NCBI RefSeq assembly: GCF_017831975.1 | Contig: NZ_JAFDSS010000001.1 | Coordinates: 1,054,001 to 1,118,000 of the forward strand | Reading direction: 5' to 3' | Length of the DNA: 64,000 nt | DNA from: Microbacterium terrae | GTDB taxonomy: Bacteria; Actinomycetota; Actinomycetes; Actinomycetales; Microbacteriaceae | The notes under the pieces: generated by a model | What the model was told of the DNA's origin: nothing | Databases searched by the model: none | The model's input: the letters and a program-made list of their open reading frames with translations, nothing else | Program-made: the position numbers and the translations under genes | Part shown: positions 34,173-41,770 of the stretch, in pieces | Numbering within the stretch: the first letter of the stretch is position 1 | Layout of the letters: each line of letters begins with the position of its first letter

Positions 34173-35267
34173 CTACGGCAGCGGCGTGTTGCGATCGCCC
34201 AGCCGCGAGGTGTCGACGGTGTCGTGCGCGCCCGCGGCGAGGCCCAGGAGGAAGCCCGAGCCCCACGACAGGTGCATGGTCGGGATCACCGCTGCGGTCC
34301 ACAGCTTGTCGCGCGCGCCATGCCCGCCGCCGGAGCCGATCGCCACTGCGGCGATCACGAGCACATAGGCGATGATCGGCAGGTAAACGATGGATGCCGC
34401 GCCCGACACCCAGCCGGACAGCACGCCGGTGAGCTGCAGCACGCCGACGACGACCGCCACCGCGATGTCGACCACGAGCAGGGGCGGCGCGAAGAACCGC
34501 AGCGAGTTGCCCCGGCCGTAGCGGCGCACGAGTTCGCCTCGCCAGCGCCCCGTCGCGGCGAACTGGCGTGCCAGTCGCGTCCAGCTCTCGCGGGGCCAGT
34601 ACGTCACCGCGAGCGCCGGGTCGAACCAGACGCGGTAGCCGGCGCGGCGGATGCGCAGGTTCAGCTCCCAGTCCTCGCCGCGGCGTATCGACTCGTCGAA
34701 CAGGCCCACCTCGTCGAGCACGGCCCGGCGCATCACGCCGAGGTAGGCCGACTCGGCCTCGCCCTCGTGCGTGCCGCCGTGATAGGTGGCGCCGCCCAGG
34801 CCGATGGGGGAGTTGTAGGCGCGCGCCACAGCGCGCTGGAACGGGGTGCGGCCGTCGGCCCGCATCACGCCGCCGACGTTCGCCGCGCGGGCGCGATCCA
34901 GCGTGGCGAGCGCCTCGCGGGTGTACCCCGGCTCGAGCTCGGAGTGCGCGTCGACCCGGACGACGGTCGGGTAGCGCCCGGCGCGGATGGCGAGGTTCAG
35001 TCCGATCGGGATGTCGGCGTCGGGGTTGTCGACGAGCACGATGCGCGGATGCCGCTCGGCGAGCCGGCGGGCGAGTTCGGTGGTGCCGTCGGTGGAGGGC
35101 CCGAGGGCGAGGATCACCTCGGACGGACCGTCGACCTCCTGCGCGAGCACCGTGTCGACGGCGCGCTCCAGGTAGTCGCTCTCGTTGAGCACCGGCATGA
35201 CGAATGTGACACCCGCGCCGTGGGGGACCGGTGGAGCGTCCCTGCGTCCGCGATGTTCGTCCTGCAC
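34173..35267 (-). CDS. GT2 glycosyltransferase with C-terminal membrane segments (ExoA-like)
   Basis: 364 residues. The GT-A fold starts with VTFVMPVLNESDYLERAVDTVL, a VRVDAHSEL segment replaces the usual DADG motif, and RRGEDWELNLRIRRAGY gives the ED acceptor motif. Two to three membrane segments follow (VVDIAVAVVVGVLQLTGVL, YLPIIAYVLVIAAVAI). Resembles ExoA-type exopolysaccharide glycosyltransferases. GTG start at 35267, with no clear ribosome site. It is divergent from the third glycerophosphotransferase-family gene and probably adds sugars to the same glycopolymer. Confidence 0.85.
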   Translation of the reverse strand: MQDEHRGRRDAPPVPHGAGVTFVMPVLNESDYLERAVDTVLAQEVDGPSEVILALGPSTDGTTELARRLAERHPRIVLVDNPDADIPIGLNLAIRAGRYPTVVRVDAHSELEPGYTREALATLDRARAANVGGVMRADGRTPFQRAVARAYNSPIGLGGATYHGGTHEGEAESAYLGVMRRAVLDEVGLFDESIRRGEDWELNLRIRRAGYRVWFDPALAVTYWPRESWTRLARQFAATGRWRGELVRRYGRGNSLRFFAPPLLVVDIAVAVVVGVLQLTGVLSGWVSGAASIVYLPIIAYVLVIAAVAIGSGGGHGARDKLWTAAVIPTMHLSWGSGFLLGLAAGAHDTVDTSRLGDRNTPLP

Positions 35268-35295
35268 GCGTCGATCATGACACGGGCCACCCGGT

Positions 35296-35301
35296 TAGGC
35301 T
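35296..35301 (+). promoter_or_regulatory. -10 element, leaderless start of the third transferase gene
   Basis: TAGGCT, then 7 bases, then GTG at 35309. Confidence 0.55.
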
Positions 35302-35308
35302 GAAATGC

Positions 35309-36598
35309 GTGGGTGTGATCTCGGATGCCAAGAAGGCCGTCGCTCTGGTCCGCAAGGCCGTGCAGAGCCGATCGGCGGTCATCGAGGTCCGTCGCACCCT
35401 GAAGGCGCTGCCGAAGCACCCGCGCATGCACTACCGGGTCGCGGTGTACTTCGCGGACGGCGCCGTGAACATGTACCAGATGCGCCAGTGGTACAAGCCG
35501 CTGGCCGAGCTCGCGAAGATCTGGCCGGTCGTGGTGCTCAGCCGCAACGCCACCGGCGCGCGGGCGATGCTCGCCGAAGACGCGCCGCCGGTCGCGTTCG
35601 TGCCGACCGTGCGGGATCTCGAGCGATTCATCGCGAAGCAGGACATCCGCGTCGTGCTCTACGTCAACCAGAACACCCGGAACTTCCAGATGTTCCGCTA
35701 TGGGCGTCGCTGGCACGTGTTCATCAACCACGGCGAGTCCGACAAGATGTACATGACCACGAACCAGTTCAAGGCGTACGACTACGCCCTGGTCGCCGGC
35801 GACGCCGCCCGCGAGCGGCTCTCCCGCGTGCTGTGGGACTACGACCTGGACCGCCGGACCATCGAGATCGGTCGACCCCAGGCCGACCACTACTCCGGCG
35901 TCCTGCCGTACACGCCCGACGGGCGCACGGTGGTGCTCTACGCGCCCACCTGGGAGGGTGACCGTCCCTCTGCCCACTACGGGTCGATCCGCACGCACGG
36001 CGAGGCGCTCGTGACCGCGCTGCTCGCCACGGGGCGGCACCGGGTCGTCTACCGCCCGCACCCGCGCTCGGGCGTCGTCGACGCCGAGTACGGCGCAGCG
36101 AACAAGCGGATCGTGGCGGCGATCGCTGCGGCGAACTCCGCCGACCCCACAGCGCAGCACGTCTTCGACGACGGTCCGGATCTCGGCTGGCAGCTCTCGG
36201 CCGCCGACGTCGCGATCGTCGACATCTCGGCCATGGTGTACGACCGGCTGGCCGCCGACAAGCCGCTGCTCATCACGCGCCCGACCGACCCCCGCGCCCT
36301 CATCGACACGCACGGCTACCTGTCGGCGTGCGAGTGGCTCGACGTCGCGGCAGCACCCGCGGTGGTCGCCGAGACCGAGCGCGTGCTCGGCGACCCCGAG
36401 TCCGTCGCCCGCCTCGACAAGTGGGTGCACCACTACTTCGGCGACGCGACGCCGGGCGCGGCGACGGAGCGCTTCCACGGCGCGATCAGATCGCTCATGG
36501 AGTCGTGGGACACCTGGTATGCGCGGTCGTCGGCCGACCCCGCCGACGAGCAGCCCGAGGCCGACGAGGCCGACCTCGACGACATCGTCGAAGCCTGA
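35309..36598 (+). CDS. CDP-glycerol glycerophosphotransferase-family protein, divergent type
   Basis: 429 residues. Recognisable transferase segments are HYRVAVYFADGAVNMYQMRQW, FINHGESDKMYMTTNQFKAYDYALVAGDAA, VVLYAPTWEGD and VYRPHPRSGVVDAEYG. The catalytic His lies in NHGESDK rather than WHGTPLK, so this is a separate branch from the two upstream genes. The C-terminus is acidic (DEQPEADEADLDDIVEA). GTG at 35309 follows TAGGCT; a second GTG two codons on is possible. Predicted role: polymer phosphate transferase in the same surface-polymer locus. Confidence 0.82.
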   Translation: MGVISDAKKAVALVRKAVQSRSAVIEVRRTLKALPKHPRMHYRVAVYFADGAVNMYQMRQWYKPLAELAKIWPVVVLSRNATGARAMLAEDAPPVAFVPTVRDLERFIAKQDIRVVLYVNQNTRNFQMFRYGRRWHVFINHGESDKMYMTTNQFKAYDYALVAGDAARERLSRVLWDYDLDRRTIEIGRPQADHYSGVLPYTPDGRTVVLYAPTWEGDRPSAHYGSIRTHGEALVTALLATGRHRVVYRPHPRSGVVDAEYGAANKRIVAAIAAANSADPTAQHVFDDGPDLGWQLSAADVAIVDISAMVYDRLAADKPLLITRPTDPRALIDTHGYLSACEWLDVAAAPAVVAETERVLGDPESVARLDKWVHHYFGDATPGAATERFHGAIRSLMESWDTWYARSSADPADEQPEADEADLDDIVEA

Positions 36599-36604
36599 GC
36601 GGCG

Positions 36605-37549
36605 TCAGCCTCCGCGCGACTCGAGCGCCGGGTCCGGCTCGCCCACCGCATCGGGCTTCTCCTTCACGGAGCGCCTGCCGGGAGTGAACCTGCCGACGGT
36701 GGCGGCGCCGCGGCTGACGCCCGAGACGACGGCTTCGCCCGCGCGACGGATGCCGCGGCCGGCGGTGTGCTCGAGGCGAGAGGCGCCCGGTCGCGGTTCG
36801 AGCTCCGCGGGCAGCGCGACCGGCGGTGCGCCGAACGCGCGACGAGCGCCCACGAGCACCCGCCGCCCCAGGATGTTGTTGCCCGCGCCGCCGATGACGG
36901 CGCCGATGCCGAACGGTAGTGCCTTGCCGATCCACGACGCGCCGCCGCGCGCGGCGAACTGATGGATGAACGCGGTCTTGAGCCGGTCGACCATCGGGCC
37001 GACCGCCGCGCGGGGGAGCGTCTTGGTGATCATCTCGCCCCAGTAGCGCTCGCGCGCCGGGCCACGGCCGGATGCCTGCGCGGCGAGCTGGGCGACGAGG
37101 TCGACGCCCTCCTTGCCCATCATCAGCGTCAGCACGAGTGCGCGCGCGCGGTCGGGGTCGGAGACGGGGATGCCGTGCACCTCGGCGACGGATTGGGCGA
37201 ACAGGGCGGTGGTCTCGAGGAACCCCACCGTCTCGACGCCGCTGATCGCGAGGGTGACGCCGGTCCCGATCCCGGGGATCACGGCTGTCGCGCCGACAGC
37301 GGCGCCGCCCGTGGTCACGGCGGCGAGGTACCGCCGCTCGAGGATCGCGACGATGGTCTCGGGTGAGGCATCCGGATGCCGCAGGCGAATGCTGCGCAGG
37401 TGCGCGAGCACGGCCGGTCGCTGGATCGCGAGGACGCGGTCGAGCGCCCGGACCGTGCGCGGATGCTCCTCCGAGCCGACGGGCGGCAGCGTTCCCTGCC
37501 ACGGCGCGTCGTCGGGCAGGGAGTGGATGCGGTGAACCTTGTCGGCCAT
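36605..37549 (-). CDS. Hypothetical protein in the glycopolymer locus
   Basis: 314 residues; I do not recognise the family. After a hydrophilic start (VHRIHSLPDDAPWQ) come helical regions with Gly/Ala-rich, possibly membrane-interacting segments (VTTGGAAVGATAVIPGIGTG and ALPFGIGAVIGGAGNNILG) separated by charged helices. The C-terminal 70 residues are basic and Pro/Gly-rich (VGRFTPGRRSVKEKPD). ATG at 37549 is 7 bases after TAGGAT on the minus strand, suggesting leaderless expression. Convergent with the preceding transferase, with only six bases between stops. Confidence 0.65.
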   Translation of the reverse strand: MADKVHRIHSLPDDAPWQGTLPPVGSEEHPRTVRALDRVLAIQRPAVLAHLRSIRLRHPDASPETIVAILERRYLAAVTTGGAAVGATAVIPGIGTGVTLAISGVETVGFLETTALFAQSVAEVHGIPVSDPDRARALVLTLMMGKEGVDLVAQLAAQASGRGPARERYWGEMITKTLPRAAVGPMVDRLKTAFIHQFAARGGASWIGKALPFGIGAVIGGAGNNILGRRVLVGARRAFGAPPVALPAELEPRPGASRLEHTAGRGIRRAGEAVVSGVSRGAATVGRFTPGRRSVKEKPDAVGEPDPALESRGG

Positions 37550-37556
37550 CGGGCCG

Positions 37557-37562
37557 ATCCTA
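37557..37562 (-). promoter_or_regulatory. -10 element, leaderless start of the 314-residue hypothetical protein
   Basis: TAGGAT on the minus strand, then 7 bases, then ATG at 37549. Confidence 0.5.
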
Positions 37563-37605
37563 GGCGCAGATGCGCGGGGGAGGCTGGGAGGCCGCCCGAT
37601 GCGGA

Positions 37606-38298
37606 TCAGACGTAGAGGTTCGCCCGCTCGAGGTCTTCGGCGAAGTCGACCTCGACCGCGTACAGGTCGGAGATGTCGAGCGGTTCGAGCATCAGGCCGT
37701 CTTCGGCGATCGCGAGCTCGAGGCCCCGCTCGAAGTAGTCCTGGTCGTCGACGCGGGTGAGGTGGCGGATGAACGCCTTCTTGTCGCGGGACGAGATGAA
37801 GTTGATGCCGACCGCCTCGCCGATGCCGCCGACGACGGTCTTGGACAGCTCGGCGATGAAGCCCTCGGACGTGGTCGTGTACTTGACCTCTTCGTCGGAG
37901 ACCTTCGAGGTGTTGACCGTGACGAACGACTGGTCGCGCTCGATCAGCTCGATGGCGCGGCCGAGCACGCGCGGGTCGAAGACAACGTCGCCGTTCATCC
38001 ACAGCACGCCGCCCTTGCCGGTCTTCGACAGGGCGCGCAGCAGGCTCTTCGACGTGTTGGTCTGGTCGTAGCGCTCGTTGTAGACGTAATCGACCTGCGG
38101 GAACGCCTCGACGATCGTCTCGGCGCGGTAGCCGACCACGGTGGTGATGCGCGCATCGGTGCCGAAGGCGGCACGGATGTTGTCGTGCTGCTGCTGCATG
38201 ATGCTGCGGCCGTCGCCGAGCTCGGTCAGGGGCTTGGGCAGGCTGCGCCCGAGGCGAGAGCCCATTCCGGCTGCGAGAATGACGGTCTGAAGAGTCAC
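37606..38298 (-). CDS. Sugar/choline/polyol-phosphate nucleotidyltransferase
   Basis: 230 residues. The N-terminal VILAAGMGSRLGRSLPKPLTELG is the nucleotide-binding loop of the nucleotidyltransferase family, and LWMNGDVVFDP carries the metal-binding Asp. Length and the motif spacing fit the LicC/CTP:phosphocholine or related cytidylyltransferases, which make CDP-activated precursors. With three CDP-polyol transferases nearby, it may supply their donor, though the substrate is inferred. GTG start with an AGGAGGAG ribosome site. Confidence 0.8.
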   Translation of the reverse strand: MTLQTVILAAGMGSRLGRSLPKPLTELGDGRSIMQQQHDNIRAAFGTDARITTVVGYRAETIVEAFPQVDYVYNERYDQTNTSKSLLRALSKTGKGGVLWMNGDVVFDPRVLGRAIELIERDQSFVTVNTSKVSDEEVKYTTTSEGFIAELSKTVVGGIGEAVGINFISSRDKKAFIRHLTRVDDQDYFERGLELAIAEDGLMLEPLDISDLYAVEVDFAEDLERANLYV

Positions 38299-38411
38299 GA
38301 CTGCTCCTCCTGAAGTGCTGTGTTCACGGTGGATTCACCGACGAGACACCCCTTCGTGCCGGGTCCATGTTAGCGATGACCGCTGAGAAGGTGCAGAATG
38401 AGCGGTCGCCG

Positions 38412-38428
38412 TTGTCAATCTGTGACAA
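38412..38428. promoter_or_regulatory. Inverted repeat in the 197-base divergent intergenic region
   Basis: TTGTCA-ATCTG-TGACAA is a perfect 6-bp inverted repeat in the AT-richest part of the gap between the nucleotidyltransferase and the ABC ATPase. It contains TTGACA on the minus strand (38413-38418), a -35-like hexamer. Either an operator or overlapping -35 elements. Confidence 0.35.
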
Positions 38429-38483
38429 AACTGCGTTCCTGGGAATCGTCGTATCGATCCGACGCCGTGACGAGGGGGCTTGG

Positions 38484-38489
38484 TACGTT
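38484..38489 (+). promoter_or_regulatory. -10 element, leaderless start of the ABC ATPase
   Basis: TACGTT, then 6 bases, then GTG at 38496. No ribosome site. Confidence 0.5.
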
Positions 38490-38495
38490 TGATCG

Positions 38496-39890
38496 GTGAC
38501 AGCTTCTCTGCCGATGCCCCACGACGGTCCGTCTGACGAGCGGACCGACGGCGTGAGCGCGAAGATCGTGCGTCTTCCTGCGCAGAAGAAGTCGCGCCCG
38601 TCGAAGAAGGGCGGAGGGCGCGGGCGGACTCCTGCCGTGCACCCGGGGCCGCCGCCGCCGCTTCCCGCCGATCTTCTCGGCGACGACCTGGTGATCCCGC
38701 CGAAGCCCCCGCTTCCGCCGCTTCCCCCGACCGGTGACACGGCCGCGGAAGACGCGCCGGCTGCGGTCGAAGACGAGGCCGTCGAGGAGGCGGCCATTGA
38801 CGATGCGGACATCGAGTCCCCGGCCGTCGACGACGAGGTCGTCGAGGACGAAGACGAAGTCGTCGAAGATGCGGCCGTCGATCCGGTCGCAGTCGAGGAG
38901 ACCCCTGTCGACGAGGCGACTGTCGCAGACGACCTCATCGCCGAGGAGGCGATCGCGGACGAACCTCCTTCGGAGCAGGCCGTAGACGAAGCCTCAACTG
39001 CGGACGAGGTCGTCGTAGAAGACGAGCTCGTCGCAGAAGACGCGGCCGCCGCTGAGGACGAGGCTGCCGCTGAGGACGAGGTCGTCGCAGGCGACGCGCT
39101 CGCCTTCGCGGCCGCGGCACCGGCCGTCGCGACCGACGTGCTCGTGCTGCGCGGTGTCACGAAGAGCTTCGGAGCGACGCGCGCCGTCGACGCCGTCGAT
39201 CTCACCGTGCCGGCCGGCACGTTCTACGGACTGGTCGGCCCGAACGGTGCCGGCAAGACGACCACCCTGTCGATGATCGCCGGTCTGCTCACTCCCGACC
39301 GCGGCAGCGTCACGGTCGGCGGGATCGATGCGGCATCCGACCCCCGCGCCGTCAAGCGCCTCATCGGCGTGCTGCCCGACCGCCTGCGCACCTTCGACCG
39401 GCTCACCGGACGCCAGCTTCTCCATTACTACGGGACCCTCCGGGGACTGCGCCCCGCGATCGTCGAGAGCCGCACGGCCGACCTCGCCCGCGCATTCGAC
39501 CTCACCGATGCGCTCGGGCGGGTCGTGTCGGACTACTCGGCCGGCATGCTCAAGAAGGTCATGCTCGCGGGCGCCCTGATCCACTCGCCGCGCCTGCTCG
39601 TGCTCGATGAGCCGTTCGAGTCGGTCGATCCGGTCTCGAGCGCGATCATCCTCGACATCCTCAAGACCTACGTCGCCCACGGCGGCACCGTGATCCTCTC
39701 GAGCCACGGCATGGACCTCGTCGAGAGCGTGTGCACGCGCGTGGCGGTCGTCGTCGCCGGGCAGGTGCTCGCCGAGGGCCCCGTCGATGAGGTGCGCGGC
39801 GAGCTCACACTCGAGCAGCGCTTCGTCGAACTCGCGGGTGGCCTCAGCGACGTGGAGGGCCTCGAGTGGCTGCACACGTTCTCCGGCTGA
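38496..39890 (+). CDS. ABC transporter ATP-binding protein with long acidic N-terminal extension
   Basis: 464 residues. The ATPase begins near residue 213 (VLVLRGVTKSFGATRAVDAV): Walker A GPNGAGKT (248-255), signature SDYSAGMLKKVMLAG, Walker B LLVLDEPFESVD, and the switch SSHGMD. The preceding 212 residues are unusual: a basic stretch (QKKSRPSKKGGGRGR), a poly-Pro region (PPKPPLPPLPP) and over 100 residues of Asp/Glu/Val/Ala low-complexity sequence (VVEDEDEVVEDAAVD). The permease gene overlaps its end. Exporter-type ATPase; the substrate could be the adjacent surface polymer, but that is unproven. Confidence 0.85.
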   Translation: MTASLPMPHDGPSDERTDGVSAKIVRLPAQKKSRPSKKGGGRGRTPAVHPGPPPPLPADLLGDDLVIPPKPPLPPLPPTGDTAAEDAPAAVEDEAVEEAAIDDADIESPAVDDEVVEDEDEVVEDAAVDPVAVEETPVDEATVADDLIAEEAIADEPPSEQAVDEASTADEVVVEDELVAEDAAAAEDEAAAEDEVVAGDALAFAAAAPAVATDVLVLRGVTKSFGATRAVDAVDLTVPAGTFYGLVGPNGAGKTTTLSMIAGLLTPDRGSVTVGGIDAASDPRAVKRLIGVLPDRLRTFDRLTGRQLLHYYGTLRGLRPAIVESRTADLARAFDLTDALGRVVSDYSAGMLKKVMLAGALIHSPRLLVLDEPFESVDPVSSAIILDILKTYVAHGGTVILSSHGMDLVESVCTRVAVVVAGQVLAEGPVDEVRGELTLEQRFVELAGGLSDVEGLEWLHTFSG

Positions 39891-41434
39891 GGCTCGCGCT
39901 CCTCGTCGGTGCGCTGCGCGGCGATGCCCGGCACGTCGCACGCACGATCGCCGGGCTGGTGCTGCTGACCGCAGCCACCGTGCTCGGGTTCTGGGCCCTG
40001 CTGACGCTCCGAGACGTTCCGACCGAGACCGCGGAAGCCGTCATCGTCTTCGGCGGCGCAGCGGTCACGGGCGGCTTCGCGCTCGCGCCGCTCATCGCCT
40101 CGGCCGACGACCCGCTCGACCCCCGCCGCTTCGCGACGTTCGGGCTGCCCCGCGGACCCCTGGCCGCGGTCACCGCCGTCGTCGGGCTCGTGAGCGTCCC
40201 CCTCGCCGTGGTCGCCGCGCTGGCGGTCGCCGGTGTCGTCGTGTGGGATGCCCACGGCGTGGCCCTGCCTGTCTCCGTCATCGGTGCGCTGCTGGGCGTC
40301 GCCACGTGCGCGATGCTCGCACGGGTGAGCATGGGTCTCGCCGCGATGTTCCTGCGCGAGCGTCGCTCGCGTGAGCTGAGCGGCCTCTTCGTGATCGCCG
40401 TGCTGGTCGTCGTGGTCCCCGTCGGAGTCTTCCTCACGTCGCTGGAGTGGCGACGGGCGGTGCCGACGCAGTTGAGCGAGGCCGTCGACATCCTCGCCGT
40501 GACGCCGCTCGGCGCCCCGTGGGCCCTTCCCGCCCGCGTCGCCGCCGGCGACCCCGCGGCGTGGCAGTCGCTGCTCGTGGCCCTCGGCACGATCGCCGGA
40601 CTCGGACTCGTGTGGTGGTGGATCGTCGAGCGGATGCTGACGACCACCGAGCGGCCGATGTCGGGTCGAGCACGTGGCGGCCTCGGGTGGTTCGGTGTCG
40701 CGCCGGGCACTCCGGGCGGCGCGATCGCCGCACGGAGCATGCTCTACTGGTTCCGCGATCGCCGGCACCTCGTGAATCTCCTCGTGGTTCCGGTCGCCGC
40801 GGCGGTGACCGTCGTACCCCTCCTCATCGCCGGGGTTCCGCCCGAGATCGTCGCCCTGGTGCCGGTTCCATTCGCGGCGCTGTTCCTCGGCTGGCTGCCG
40901 CACAACGACCTCGCGTACGACTCGACTGCGCTGTGGATGCACATCGCCAGCGCGACCCGGGGTATCGCCGACCGTCTCGGCAGACTGGTGCCGGTGCTGC
41001 TGGTCGGCGTGCCGCTGCTCGCGGTCGCCGTGCCCGTCGCGATCTCGTTCCACGGCCGCTGGGCGATGCTCCCCGCCCTCGCCGGCGTGAGCGTATGCCT
41101 CTTCCTCTCGGGGTTGGGACTGTCGAGCATCTCGTCGGTCGCCGCCCCCTATGCCGTGTCGCGCCCCGGCGAGAGCCCCTTCCAGCATCCGCAGCGCACA
41201 GGCGCCGGCGGAGCGATCTCGCAGGGTGTCGTGATGATCGGCGCGATCATCCTCAGCGCACCCACCCTGTGGTGGGCCTGGATCGCTCTCACCGACGACA
41301 TCGCCGCCGCTGAGACGGCGCTGTGGGGAGGGCTCGCCATCGGCGGCGGCGTGCTCGTGGTCGGGCTGATCGTCGGCTCGGCGGTGTTCGAGCGCAGCGG
41401 CGGACGGCTCATGGAGTTCGCCGAGTCGACCTGA
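39866..41434 (+). CDS. ABC transporter permease
   Basis: 522 residues with about ten to twelve membrane segments (for example TIAGLVLLTAATVLGFWALL, LFVIAVLVVVVPVGVFLTSL, LVVPVAAAVTVVPLLIAGV). It starts with GTG at 39866, inside the ATPase gene, so the two are translationally coupled with a 25-base overlap. Partner of the upstream ATPase. It has no TagG-type signature I can recognise, so the substrate is unknown. Confidence 0.85.
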   Translation: MAAHVLRLRLALLVGALRGDARHVARTIAGLVLLTAATVLGFWALLTLRDVPTETAEAVIVFGGAAVTGGFALAPLIASADDPLDPRRFATFGLPRGPLAAVTAVVGLVSVPLAVVAALAVAGVVVWDAHGVALPVSVIGALLGVATCAMLARVSMGLAAMFLRERRSRELSGLFVIAVLVVVVPVGVFLTSLEWRRAVPTQLSEAVDILAVTPLGAPWALPARVAAGDPAAWQSLLVALGTIAGLGLVWWWIVERMLTTTERPMSGRARGGLGWFGVAPGTPGGAIAARSMLYWFRDRRHLVNLLVVPVAAAVTVVPLLIAGVPPEIVALVPVPFAALFLGWLPHNDLAYDSTALWMHIASATRGIADRLGRLVPVLLVGVPLLAVAVPVAISFHGRWAMLPALAGVSVCLFLSGLGLSSISSVAAPYAVSRPGESPFQHPQRTGAGGAISQGVVMIGAIILSAPTLWWAWIALTDDIAAAETALWGGLAIGGGVLVVGLIVGSAVFERSGGRLMEFAEST

Positions 41435-41477
41435 CCGGCATCCGCACCTCGACCGCCCGTTACCGCGAGCGGCCGAC

Positions 41478-41483
41478 TACACT
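41478..41483 (+). promoter_or_regulatory. -10 element, leaderless start of the DUF3039 gene
   Basis: TACACT, then 8 bases, then ATG at 41492. Confidence 0.55.
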
Positions 41484-41491
41484 GGCACACC

Positions 41492-41758
41492 ATGAGCACC
41501 CCCCTCGACAGCCCCGACCAGGGCGGCTTGGCCACCCTCGATCGCGAGCTCGAAGAGCTCCTCAAAGAGGAGAACGTCGAACCGGGCGATCATGAGCGGT
41601 TCTCGCACTACGTCAAGAAGGACAAGATCCTCGAGTCGGCGATCACCGGCAAGCCCGTGCGGGCGCTCTGCGGCAAGAAGTGGACGCCGGGGCGCGACCC
41701 CGAGAAGTTCCCGGTATGCCCCACGTGCAAAGAGATCTACGAGTCGCTGCAGGCCTGA
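41492..41758 (+). CDS. DUF3039 family protein
   Basis: 88 residues. Matches the short DUF3039 family conserved in Actinobacteria: LDRELEELLKEE, HYVKKDKI, VRALCGKKWTPGRDPEKFPVCPTCKEIYESL. The three cysteines (LCGKKW, VCPTCK) together with a His suggest a zinc-binding fold. Function unknown. It converges with pncB, with 12 bases between stops. Confidence 0.88.
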   Translation: MSTPLDSPDQGGLATLDRELEELLKEENVEPGDHERFSHYVKKDKILESAITGKPVRALCGKKWTPGRDPEKFPVCPTCKEIYESLQA

Positions 41759-41770
41759 GGTCCGGGCGCG

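Noticed and set aside
34110..34175. Repeated GAGCGCT segments as a mobile element end or attachment site
   Set aside because: Short (about 12-base) direct repeats after the stop, partly coding, with no integrase or second copy in the window.
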